Shown: piece after piece, positions 1 through 11,549 of the stretch
Numbering within the stretch: position 1 is the stretch's first letter
Layout: each line of letters opens with the position of its first letter
Source: Ceriagrion tenellum
Taxonomy: Eukaryota > Arthropoda > Insecta > Odonata > Coenagrionidae
Direction of reading: 5' to 3'
Assembly (NCBI GenBank): GCA_963169105.1
Contig: OY720638.1
Location: forward strand, 11,642,749-11,706,748
Length of the DNA stretch: 64,000 bases
Made by a program: the position numbers and the translations under genes
Notes under the pieces: generated by a model
Databases searched by the model: none
What the model saw: the letters and a program-made list of their open reading frames with translations, nothing else
What the model was told of the DNA's origin: nothing

Positions 1-358
1 CAGGCATGAGATCTCTGCAAATTCCAGGCATGGACTCTTAAGCGGGTGAAAAGTGGGCTAACCTCACCAATCCAAATTTAGGGCGGGAGTTTCGATCACG
101 AACACATGCCATCAAAAACAATTAAACTTCGTGATTGTATAGTGGGAGGATTTTTTAGTAATGGCGCGAAACTGTTGAGAAAATGTCGCCTTGATCGCCG
201 TCTTCCGTCCCTAGAGCGTTCCATCACTCCGTTGCTTTCATCTCTGATAATTGATGCTCACAAGAACGTGCCTGCGTCGTATCCTGCTCACCACGGGAGT
301 TTCACTGCCCTCACCTACTTGCCGGAGGAGTAAACCGTTAGCCGGCATCTGCTCGAGG

Positions 359-406
359 CCCTCCCACTCCCCGACCCACTCCCCGACCCACCCCCCCCCA
401 TCCCTC
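359..406 (-). other. G-quadruplex-capable tract on the minus strand
   Basis: On the plus strand the unit ACTCCCCGACCC occurs twice in tandem, followed by a run of nine or more C and CATCCC. The minus strand therefore has at least five G3-G9 runs with short loops. Confidence 0.6.
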
Positions 407-1846
407 GCATCAACCGCCTCACAGCCCATCCCTCCGGAGTCAGGATTCGCTTGAGTGCGACTCCCCTCCTTCCCAGTACCAACTCGAGGTTTCCGCATGG
501 GAGACTTTATCGGTACTCTGTCGTTGCGGTAGACAGATAAATAACTGCGTGTCTCCCGATACGAGGAGCCCCGAGTTCCGTTCTTAAGCTGGTCAACTAA
601 TGAGCGACCGTGATGCGGTGCTTTGATTCTAGGCATTTACTTGGATACCTCGCGGCCACTAAGGGATAAAGAAATTGTATCATTGGACTTCATCACCAGG
701 GAAAAGCGTTTAATGTGAGGAGATGGGTCGAAGTGGGCCACTGTACTCTTATACAGTTGAAATGATGAGTCATCGAAGGAGAGTTGTGCCTCGTCGTGTG
801 CAGCAATTTACATGGCAGAAAAAGATAGACGAATGATAGCGTATTTTATGGAATATATTCCCATTTTATCATCCGATATTATAGAAACACTGGAATTTTT
901 TTTGCCGTTAGTTTTGATTTGAGATCGATAAGATTTCCATGAGCATATTTCAATTCACTAGTCACCACAGGGGCTTGCGGTCGTGGACGTGAGGATAAAG
1001 AACACGTTGAGAAGGGAATGGAGAGGGAAACGCAATTTAATTGGCAACGGTAAAAGTGAGATAGGATTTCACGGACCGGCGTCTTGCTTTGCTTATGTCA
1101 ACTCATTGGTGGGAAGAAGAAATTCTGTAGCGATTGGCTCTACGTACAATTTTTCTCATTTCGACCACATTTGCCTATCTTACAAATTTAATCCTAATCT
1201 CCGAGGGATAATCTCCGAGACGACCTGACATACAATGTGGCAGGAATTTTCCAGCTTTTCTTACTGGAGCGGGGTCGTTTTTCAACCAAAAATCTCCTAA
1301 AAGCTGCCTTACCCTCTCAGCTCGTATGCAAAGGAAAGCCTGTGCTTCTTTCTACCAAAGCGCTAGGCTTTCGTCTGAATTCTGATTAGTCACATTGCAT
1401 GTATGCACCATGAGAGTAAATTTACCAACTTATTAAAATGATGCAAGTAATGGAAAAGTTGTAGGCCTTTAAATCGATCTAGAAAAGGTGCAAATGAGAT
1501 TGTAATCACATGTCCCATTTAAACGGTGTAATATTAAGCCACCCGGTTACCTTTGTCATGTGAAATATGTGATTTTACTCGTATGTATATCTCCCAGAAA
1601 GCAACCAACAGTTACAAAAATCAGCACCTAATACAGTTCTGCTTAAAGTTTATAGAATACTTCAAAAATGTGTAACGGAAAAGTTTTGTAAAAAAAATGT
1701 GTAACGGAAACTCTTTTTCCTCTTGGGATATTTATATCTTTGAAATTTTTTCAATGATATCGGAATAACATTGGTTCCGTAACTACTCAAGGATAGTGTT
1801 TCTTTAGACCGATATTTTGCATCATTACTTGGACATGTGTCATTTT

Positions 1847-1928
1847 CATGACTTATTGACTGATTCATTCATGATTTATTGATCTAGTCATTTCATGACT
1901 TATTGATTGATTCATGACACATTGATCA
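1847..1928. repeat. Imperfect tandem repeat of TCATGACTTATTGA
   Basis: Three to four imperfect units of TCATGACTTATTGATTGA (about 25-32 bp each), with a smaller doublet of ATGTGTAACGGAAA at 1668-1711 just upstream. Confidence 0.7.
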
Positions 1929-4339
1929 TCGAAGATTTAATACATACAAATCACTGAATCTTCATCCCTAATGGTGGTTTTCTAATTTCACTCGGCCTGC
2001 CACCAGATACAGTCACATAGGTATTTCTTGAGTCGCAAACGACTTGGTAAACCTTATTAAATACAAGGTTAGATGCCCAGTCATTCTTTCCTGAAAGGCT
2101 GTCTTTCATTCTTCCTCCGCTTTTAATTGGCATACGATGTAGTTTTTTCTTTGCATTGTGCTGTAGCTACCATTTAATACGACAATGTATCATGCCAATC
2201 TGGTTTGATAGTTCATCTATTTAACCACGCAATTTGGATACGTTTTTAGTCAGGATAACCTTTTCATAGTTGGATATTTCGGATGCACATATATTGTGGG
2301 ATACTTAGGAGGCCGATATATTTCTGCCGTAACGTTGACGGGTGTACTGATAGGGCGATAGGGTCGAGTTTATTATTGCAAAGACATCCTTACACAAAGG
2401 ATAGCGTGACATTTCGTAGCGATGTCTTCTTTTATTTCGTGAAAATTGTGGAACCAGCTAGCAAATATTTGGCTCAAGTCATCTCAGCAATGACAACGGG
2501 AAAGAAAACATTCATTTACCATTCCTTTGCAAATTACATTGAAGAATTTTGGCTAAATTGAATTTTTCAAAAGGAGTCCAAACTTTATCCCCTAGTGTCC
2601 ATACTATTGCATCAGGGACATACCTTGGGGTTATAAATGTGGTTTTATCTAGGATACTCGTAGCGCTTCTTTCAGGAATATATTATAAACATCATGACGA
2701 TATGGAGCAAACGAAATTCCGATTATATGGAGCAAGCCAAATTTTAGCGCCACCCAGTAGATAGTGTGACTTCAAACTCCACCAAAAGGATGTAATAAAA
2801 GAATCCCTATCAGCTAAGGGTAGTAATGGAAGGTATTCTCATTGAAATGATTTTAGAATAATCATGGATTCAAAGATGGAACATGGGAGGAAACAGATCC
2901 CATGGAGAGAGTCTAACTATTATCTTTGAAATTAATTGAGTTAAACCCTTAATGATTTCCACAACATAAAAATCTATCTTTTTACTGTATTAATCTGTAG
3001 AGAAAGTACATTTTTGATAACCGTTGTGAACCTTTGAAAGCTTGCATGCTGAAGAATATATTGTACTGATTATAGATATGCCATATTTAAAGACATAATA
3101 GAACGTTAATGAATAATTTTGATATTGGTGGTGAGGATATAAGACATTTTTAACTCCCAAAGTAGAGAGCAGAAATATAATTTTTATTTTTGCCGTCACC
3201 TAACAGTCAAGATTGAGGATTAATGGTAATAACACGGTAAGTGGAACCTATTCGTGTTCCATTACGCTGAAGCTCTCTTCATCAGCAACCATAATTAGAA
3301 GAAGCTTGTTTATATGAGATTCAATCAAATCCCTTCTTTATTCCAAGATTTGACACTTGAACGAACCCTTGTCTAGTACCTTTAAGTGTTGGACTATTAA
3401 AATTTAGAGGAATTAGGAGGAGCAAAGATTCGGGAAGACTTAATTGATTGACGAGAACAAGCAAAATGGTGCACTCAACGCAATACGGAAAGAGCTATCA
3501 AATGGGATAACAGAGGAGCAGGAAAAAATAACAGGACGGTGGATACAAAGGGAAACAATCCTTGTATTATGAAGAGAAATATTGTAGACGGAGCAAAACT
3601 GAAAAATATGACCAGGAAGTCAGGTTGAAGCAGGCGCTAACAGTTACAGAGAAAACCTAGGCGTGAGGCCAACAATAATTAAGAACTAAATACAAAGAAT
3701 ATGAGGAAAAACTATCTCATTTGGGTAACATGAGGTTGGATACGGATTAAATACAAAGAAAGGCAGTCAAGATCTGAACATTCATATCACAGAAATCGAA
3801 AATGATTTTTGTTAATGAAAAGAAGAAAAAAGGTGAGAATAACGATTGAACCTTGAAAAAGTGTTAATTATCGGTGATTATTTATTTATTGCTAAGAAAG
3901 GTAAAGGAAACACATGATACCATTACTTAAATGAAATCATAATTTTTAAGGCACTTATAATTATATTATATTCAATGACTTATTCCTAGTTTTATTAATT
4001 TCAAGAAGACGTCCGACGAGTTAATGAAATGATTGGAGGTCATAGCCATCGGCATACACTGAAAAACTATATGGTTATGCATGTGAAAACAAAGGAATCA
4101 GATGGTGAATATAAATATGCAGAAGAGGTTGAGAAGTATAAAAGGGTGATCCATTACCTCCGCGGCTCTTTGACAAATATGACGTGATAAAGGTTCGTGA
4201 AGCTTGGGAGTACTTAAGTTAAGAGTGACGCTAGGAGAGAATCTGATGAAATGTTCTTGGCTGGCGTATAATGAAGCATTGCGGTGGTCAGCCAGTCAGT
4301 GAAAAAGAGGTCTCCAGATATTGTTCAAAGTTCCATAAT

Positions 4340-4660
4340 ATAAATCAATGTAAACAATAGCAATGACGTTAAGTAACAAGCTGTCATACTTCAGAATAAA
4401 AGTAGCAGGACATATACTGGGGTATGCGGAGCAATTTAGTAGCTTAGGCAACACGTTGAGGAAAACGGGCGAGGTACCAAGGATATCCTGAAAAAAACTT
4501 AAATCGCGAAAGAAGCCCTCAAAAACGGAAAAAAATGTATAACAGGCAACATAAACTAATTATAAGTAGCCTCTAGATAATTAAAGAATAAGCTGTCGAG
4601 AGAGTGTAGAGTGAAATGGGAGCAAAATGCGGAACCTTGGGAGAAAGAACTTGGAAGTAT
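4340..4660 (+). mobile_element. Decayed LINE fragment, 3' part of reverse-transcriptase ORF
   Basis: Reading the plus strand in shifting frames gives IKVAGHILGYAEQFSSLGNT (about 4390-4455), then, one frame over, RGTKDILKKT, a stop, and IAKEALKNGKKCITGN. This order matches the region after the RT palm in many non-LTR retrotransposons, which reads roughly Q-x-E-x-F-x-Y-L-G-S, then a conserved C-T-K-[ED]-I block, then A-x-x-A-F. Stops and frameshifts show it is long dead. The family cannot be fixed from this piece; RTE- or jockey-like are both possible. The sequence just upstream (3.4-4.3 kb) is A-rich and may hold more of it, but I could not read conserved motifs there. Confidence 0.55.
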
Positions 4661-6498
4661 CTTTTACAGGTGTTTGATATGTGTTAAAGCTCATTCCCTT
4701 CCCTTCGTAATTGCTACCTGGGCCAAAGAGGTTCCACGCCTCATGTACATACAAAATGATACATTCTCACTCAAAGTACACCCTTCATATTTGGAATCCT
4801 GAAAAGTCACCACCCTATCCGACTTGTATCTCACCTTATCCCATATCCTTTACTCTTCCAGAATGGCCTGCCTCCTAACATCACCAGTCACATGTACTGA
4901 TGGTAAGCTGGATAGTAAAAGTATACAGAAAATATGTTCTGGCAACTACATTGGATACAATTTCGACTTTAAATTAATTAAATCCTTTTCTACTGTAAAG
5001 TGTGCCTTCACCTTGATCAACTGTCTTTTGATTGATCCAAATGTCATTGATTTAACAGTATACCTTTCATGCTAGATCGTTGACTTCATTTTCCCAAATG
5101 AGAAGCTAGCTTACTTTGAGCCACCTGCAGTCAAAATTTATCTGCTCTCTTCTTGTTTTTATTCCAACTTCCTTCTCTCTTTATCATAAGCTAATTTGTT
5201 TCTCGTCAAACGAGCCAAAAAGCAAAGGTATTTGAGTCTCTCTCTCCAGTTTGTGGTCACCAATCCCGATTCGTCATCCGATGCCATTCATTTGTGACCT
5301 CTGATTCAAGAAATGGCAAATGAGAAAGAATTTGTCATTGCATTTTAACGGTTAGTGACTCACAGCGATGGTATCCATAAATCATGAAATCCAGAATCAC
5401 AGGTACCAGAAATCATGAAAATGTTTACCTGTTGCACAAATTCATCTGGAGAAAGTCAGGACAAGAAAAGTGCCATAGAATCACTCTCTCAATTACTCCT
5501 CGAGAGCGAATAATTTAAAGAGCATGCGTCAGTATTGAAACCACTTGTGCGCATTTGGAATATTGAAGAAAACTATAGTGAGAGAGTCTGAGGAAGATGA
5601 TTTAACGTTAGACCGCACGTGGAATACACGGTAAGGATTTTTTTCCCTTCGTATTTGATAACTGAATAATTTAGTGATCGTGGAAGAATTGCAGGATTTG
5701 TATAAAAGATGTTATGGGAAAAATTAGATTGCAACTTGCTCATCAGAGAAATTAAGATCAAGTCCCGAAGAAAATAAACGGGAAAGGCTTCAAGAGAAGT
5801 TCAGTTACCCACTAATGTTCGCTACATTATGTGCGTGTTTCTATCGGCTCCCAACCCAGTCCTTCCGGTTAATGTTTTACACTTTCTCAACTCTTGCAGC
5901 AGTTCTTAGTAAGTGAGCGGCTTTCCACTCTATTTTATCCAATTTGCGTATTAAATATTTGCGCGCTGGGTTCCAATGCCTTGCGACGTAGGTACACGAG
6001 ATGAAAAATAACTAGAGCGAAGTAGCACCTCACATCTTTTTGCTCGAAGTTCTTCCCCCAGTCATTGAACAAATTCCCGCCTATTTTGAACAGCTTCATA
6101 ACAATTTATGAGTATTTTACCTCAATATAAGTCCAATATTATTGTCAAACTCGAGTTTCACAGTTCAGGTGGACTTTCTCTAATGAAGAGTCAAAAAATG
6201 CCCTTTCTCCTTTGATTCCAGGAAATCAATATACAACCTTTCCGCTAACGGATTCCATATGGCAACTCTAACGCACTCGACGTGTTAACAGCTGATTTGT
6301 GGAGACTGGAATCGCTTTCACTCTAATATTCTCAACAATCATCTCAAAAAACAGTCACCGCATTCACAGATGGCATTCAAAGTAGCATCAAAGGTGATGG
6401 ATGCGCAGCTTATTCCGCAGACTGTACCTTCAAAACGACAACCTCAAGGGTTTTCATGTTTTTAAATCATATTTGTATTTACCATAATACTAGTTCAA
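4661..6498. other. No gene seen
   Basis: AT-rich intronic or intergenic DNA with no repeat or coding signal that I can recognise. Confidence 0.6.
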
Positions 6499-6870
6499 AT
6501 ATTTTGGAAATCAGTGCGTTATTTTTTATTCTTAATAAAATAATTATTTTGATCCAATGTCCACAATTCCGGCCCATTTATCCATTTTTAATATGGCAGC
6601 AAATATTTAAAACACTACTAATAAGACTTTACGGCAAGCCTTTGAGAAATAGCAAATATGACTGTCGATTTGATATAGAAAGGAAAAAGGGCGTAACAGG
6701 GGACGAAGCAAGCATTTACCATCGTGAATGGAGGAAGACAGAAATTCAAGTAAAAGTTTAATGAGTTACTCTGACTTACGATGACGTTGTCTTGTAACGA
6801 CGATTAAATTATGTTATGAAATAAATAAAATAAAACAATCTCGTGTTCTAGCGGGATGAAATATGGTAGT
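6499..6870. repeat. Tandem duplication, copy 1 (372 bp)
   Basis: Identical to 6894-7265 except for two substitutions that I can see (one in ACTAATAAGA against ACTAAAAAGA, one in GTTTAATG against GTTTGATG). The repeat unit is about 395 bp with a 23-bp GATA-rich spacer. The unit contains an 82-codon open frame, but stops follow quickly and I recognise no protein. Confidence 0.97.
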
Positions 6871-6893
6871 TTTTGATAGATAGATAGTTTTAG

Positions 6894-7265
6894 ATATTTT
6901 GGAAATCAGTGCGTTATTTTTTATTCTTAATAAAATAATTATTTTGATCCAATGTCCACAATTCCGGCCCATTTATCCATTTTTAATATGGCAGCAAATA
7001 TTTAAAACACTACTAAAAAGACTTTACGGCAAGCCTTTGAGAAATAGCAAATATGACTGTCGATTTGATATAGAAAGGAAAAAGGGCGTAACAGGGGACG
7101 AAGCAAGCATTTACCATCGTGAATGGAGGAAGACAGAAATTCAAGTAAAAGTTTGATGAGTTACTCTGACTTACGATGACGTTGTCTTGTAACGACGATT
7201 AAATTATGTTATGAAATAAATAAAATAAAACAATCTCGTGTTCTAGCGGGATGAAATATGGTAGT
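6894..7265. repeat. Tandem duplication, copy 2 (372 bp)
   Basis: Second copy of the unit at 6499-6870, after the spacer 6871-6893 (GATAGATAGATAG inside). The near identity means a recent duplication, or a collapsed/expanded array in the assembly. Confidence 0.97.
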
Positions 7266-9119
7266 CTCTGTCTTCAGAATTGTTATTCATTAAATATTTA
7301 AAAATTTAGTAAAATAAAAAACTAACCTGAGATACAAACCATGATATTCTGTTTGGCGTGTTACTCAATTCCACCCTAGTCAAGTAAAATGATTTTTAGG
7401 GACGAATTTCTCTCTTTGTTGAATTTCTTTGTACTGGGATGCGTACCACATCCTTCCATTCATTTCCGTGCTACCAAATTTATTATAAAATTGCTAAATT
7501 GCATTCTCATATCACCATTGTTTTTATGAGAATAGACTGGAATGTTATATTTTTGAAGAACTTCCTTTTCCAAATATAGTAATTTGGATGAACGCCTACC
7601 CAAAAGTGTTAAATTTGTAAACCTAAATGCTTTCGTTGGGTAAGAGAAATCTGCTTGCGTATTGTATCCTCACTGCATTTTCAGGCCTAATGGCAAAGCC
7701 TTTTCCAAGAAAACGAAGTTATTCATAAGAAGTCAAATTATAAACAGGGGAATGTCATATTTTAGCGTCAATTCCATTCGTGTGAGAACCATCGCCACAA
7801 ACAAGGTTTGCCCTAGAGAGGTAGGAATCTAGGCATGCGAGGGAGTAGTTGCGTTGTTATCTAGTAAAGATTATTAGATTTGGATGAAGAGTATTGGATT
7901 CAGTGATAGGCGCTGACCTCCAGAGCGCGTGACGCGGCGCATGCCTAGTTGGCAAGGAATTCCACCTGGAGGACCCTTATAACCACACAGCCGAATGAAA
8001 CTGGGTGGAGCTTTACGGCCTTATCATATCAATTAGAAGAATACAGCAACAAGAGACAGCAAAATTTTTGCACAAAGATAGGTGGATCTCGAGCACACTA
8101 AAACAATCTCACTCCCAAACATGCACACTCCTATATATAGCCCAAAAGGTTGATAAGGGCCTTCTTCCGGAATACCAATGCCTACTAGGTACTCAATCGT
8201 ACACTCCATGGTCGTTTTCGGGAGTCGCTTCCACCCCAGAGAATATTACAGACGACACTCACACACATTACATTGAATTCCTAACCACGGATTGAGGAAA
8301 CACGCTAAGAACGACTCTAGAATAGGGAATCTCAAATGATTGATACAAATCCGAGGCTTGGATTCCATCAGGTGAGCTGAGACATTTGTTGTTCTCAGCA
8401 AGAATCACTCACTGAGACTCGGTCACGGAAACGGCCATCGACACATGATCGCAGATCATTCCTTGAATTAACCGATGGAAGCGTTCCGCCAACGGCAATA
8501 AAAGCAATGATCGTGGTTTGAAATGCTTGGTTGGGATATTGGCGATTGAATCGAGGACCGGCCATTATGACCGAGTGTACTTGACTGCTTGTAATTTTAG
8601 ATATTTTTCGGGTTCGAACTATCATCCGATTTTCATGGCATGTCCTACGTCTGTTCTACTAAGCTTTGCTAATATTTTGGTAAATTTTAATTAGCCTTAA
8701 AATGTCACTCTACTAAAACATGAAAAACGTTTCTGAGGATTTGGTTCCACTGATAATGGACGAACCCAAGCGAAATACATTTTAATCAGACAGTGGAAGT
8801 TAAATCTGAAGGCATTGCAGTCACAAGATAGTGACCGCCAATAAGAAAAAAAGTAAAGACCTCGTGAAAATGAACGTAATTCGATTGCCGGTCAGGTCAT
8901 CTCTCTTCTTGATTGATGACGATTTGAATTGTCGATGAAACGGAGTTGGGATTCAATCTATGAGCTTTATAATGACTGCCATTAACTGATCATCAATCGA
9001 TGAGAGGCCGATGGAAACTGAGAGGGCGGAGTACTGAAAACCGATAAACTGCTAGGAGAGAGACGTGAACATTGGACAGCTATATGCGTGGGACGTGCTG
9101 ATGCTGGAGCTTCCAGCAT
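7266..9119. other. No gene seen
   Basis: AT-rich; a somewhat CpG-richer patch at 7905-7950 (GCGCGTGACGCGGCGCATGC) is too short to interpret. Confidence 0.55.
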
Positions 9120-9335
9120 AGCCGAGGAGAAGTCGTGACAGTGACCTCGTCGAGTGCTCTGCCGCTTCCCAGGGTCGTCGTGACCGGCCCAGTCGCCGTA
9201 ACCCCGCGGAAGGCGCCGCCGGGGGCAGCAGCGGTCGACGGGCACTTGGTTCACCGCTGCTCGGCGACCCGTCGTGGCCGCACTCCCTCACACTTGCGGC
9301 CAACGACGAGTGCGAGAAACAAGATGCGCTGCACA
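9120..9335. other. CpG-rich island, possible exon or promoter
   Basis: About 200 bp much richer in G+C and in CpG than its surroundings (for example GGCGCCGCCGGGGGCAGCAG). Open frames exist on both strands but none resembles a known protein. On the minus strand a usable acceptor ends at CGTTGGCCGCAAG. CpG retention in AT-rich intron DNA often marks an exon or promoter, but I cannot choose a strand. Confidence 0.4.
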
Positions 9336-9654
9336 CGGAAATGGTTTGAGATCATCACCACGATTAAAGCGTCGGTAATATTTTATGACATAAATAATTT
9401 GATTTTTGCGATGACCCCTTGAGCTACGCCACGAAGAAAACACGTTGGGCATGATAGAAGAACTTTGCAGAGTAAATATTAGTTTTTTGACCAATAAGGT
9501 AATATTTTTAGTATGAGTCCTTACTAATTTTTTGTAGCGTACCGTTGCACGAGAGAAAAAGGCGAATGAATTCAAATTCATCAAATGATGATTATTTCCT
9601 TCGCTCCCACACCAAGTGATATTTCTTTAATCCCACAAATTTCAAGGGTAGGTA

Positions 9655-10510
9655 TGCGACTGATTGATTTCAATTCATCCCAAAGACCTGCTTCAACTTT
9701 TCTGCAGAGTTGTTGGTAGGCTTAGTAGGTAGTGAATGAATTTAGAAGACTTATTAACCCAAAGTTCTCTTTCCTACTTTGTAAACAACGAAACAATTCT
9801 GGCAACCGTCCGCACATCTGGGATATCATGATTTACCCAGCCCATTCTGAACAGATGTTTCTTCTTTTTATGGTTCTTCCTCCACTCTAAATCAGGCCTG
9901 AATCAATTCTATCAATGCTGGCGGCTTTCTTATTCTTTATTTTATTCAGAGCGTATTCAAATTCTTTCAGATCCTAAGGGTCTAGACCAATTGTTTTCCC
10001 TACAGTGTCAGTCTTATCAATTTTTTCGTTCGATGCTGCATCATATCATGAACTCTAATTGTGTTTTATCCATTCCTCCCTTGTTATAAAATAAAATAGG
10101 GCTGTACCTTTCGATAATTTACTACGATATATCAATATTATATGTGCCTTTTTCTTGTCTACCATGTAAATCATCTTTTACCCCACTTACAAATTTGTCC
10201 CATGACGTCAGATGTGTCTGCCTTATTATTTCTTTGTTCGGTTTCAGACGCCGCGATATTTTCTTTTTGCTTCGTCCGATTTTTTCTGCAGGTATTCTCC
10301 ATAAGCTTTGTTCTTTGTTCTAATTTATTATGACGTGAGCTACCTCTTCGTTCCATGTATTTAAATCTCTTTTGGGTTTGTTTTTAATTCGGGCGCCTAG
10401 CTCTTTGTGCAATAGCATTCTTGAGGTTTTGCCATTCCTTACTGATGCTATGGTCTAGTTTAGTTTGTTCAAGCACTTGTGTAAGTCAGTGCTGATACAA
10501 TTTCCAAATA
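9655..10510 (-). mobile_element. Decayed LINE fragment, linker and start of the reverse-transcriptase domain
   Basis: On the minus strand, in order: EWQNLKNAI (about 10440), a Lys/Arg-rich linker with WNEEVAHVI and CRKNRTKQKENIAASETEQR (10170-10350), LKEFEYALNKIKNKKAASID followed by RIDSGLI (about 9890-9985), and NFGLISLLNSF with a downstream KVEAGLWDELKSI (about 9660-9780). The last two match the first RT blocks of non-LTR retrotransposons, which read K-x-x-K-A-P-G-x-D-x-I and N-Y-R-G-I-S-L-L-N. Frameshifts and stops interrupt it and the catalytic YADD block is missing, so it is inactive. The linker wording is the kind found between endonuclease and RT. Confidence 0.6.
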
Positions 10511-11343
10511 CTATCTTCTTGCAATTGATATGCTTTGAATACTGTTCGTTTATCTAGCTTGTTTCTTTCCAACAAATTGCTTTTTCCATTTAGCCATTTA
10601 CAAGTATGCATTGGCAATTATGCATTATTATAAATTATGCATTCAATGAGAGATCGGTGACCTCTAGCGGACCAGATGAATTTATTAATTTCTTTAATTT
10701 GAAAAATGTGTTTGAAACTTTTAATTCAATAAAAGTTATAAGCTTCCTTAGTTTTATCAATATCATAGTCATATCCCTTTCACTGTAATGGTCAATAATG
10801 CGCCTAATCAAAGAGAAAGCTTTGTGTGAATGTTATAGAAGTATAAGAGCACAAAGAATGAGCCATGTTGGAAAAATTCTAGGCAGCACAAAAAACAAAC
10901 TAATGGTAAATAATTGAGAACCATACAGTTCCAAGATGAGGAATAAGGTGTCAATAAAAATGTTTTACTAATGGACCCAAGGAAGACGGTGCCGATCGGT
11001 GGAGGAGAAACGCGAAGAGCAGAAAAGTGAAGTGGCACAGCGCCGCTAATGCAGGACTAACGCGTATGAGCCAATCGCATGTGAAGTCGAACAATTCATG
11101 AATGGGAATTGTTTAATACTTCGTACATGCCATATTTTAAATTTAAAACAAAAATTACTAAAGTGTAATGAATGATAAAACACAACAGGATTACATGATT
11201 TCCACTTAAATTTCATCGTGGATCTCATTGGAGTTAACAGTTTGTAAATTCAAATTATTACTTATTCAGCGATAAAGTATTTGGAAAAATTGTAAAATTA
11301 GGATCACTATCCGCACCCAGGCCTCTGTCATTTCATCATCTAC

Positions 11344-11549
11344 CTTTCTGCATATTTTGCTATTACTTCAAATCCTGTTTCATGCACTTCACTTTCAATT
11401 CGCTGCTTTGAAAAATCACAATTAAAATAGCAATATGGTTTTTCATTGTTTAATGATTTCACATATTCATCATTTATAATAATTTCTTTTGTATTTTGAT
11501 AAACATTTGGCTCCCAAGCAGGATAATTCATTATGGGAACTAATAAACT
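11344..11549 (-). CDS. Possible exon or exon remnant, methyltransferase-like (JHAMT-type), weak
   Basis: Seen: an open minus-strand frame of about 68 codons containing NYPAWEPNVYQNTKEIII and, near its end, ESEVHETGFEVIAKYAER. It is bounded downstream by AAAG followed by GTAGAT, a usable but weak 5' splice site, and upstream by an in-frame stop overlapping a possible but pyrimidine-poor CACTAG acceptor. Inference: the order of a Trp/Pro-rich block, a Cys/Asp linker and a closing E-x-G-F-E-V block recalls the C-terminal third of insect juvenile-hormone-acid-methyltransferase-like proteins, where a similar W-x-P ... E-x-x-G-F segment occurs. I saw no exon with the SAM-binding glycine motif nearby and no continuation below 11340, so this may be an isolated relic or a chance frame. 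No function should be assigned on this alone. Confidence 0.25.

Larger units (their letters stand above)
1..4339. other. No gene seen
   Basis: AT-rich sequence apart from the C-rich tract at 359-406. Frames up to 132 codons occur, but the longest (238-636, minus) is driven by the C-rich tract. The A-rich stretch 3400-4340 has the look of decayed retroelement sequence but no readable motif. Confidence 0.6.

Noticed and set aside
3260..3300. CTGATGAAG...CTTCAGC on minus as another hammerhead-like site
   Set aside because: Lacks the GAAA block after the stem.
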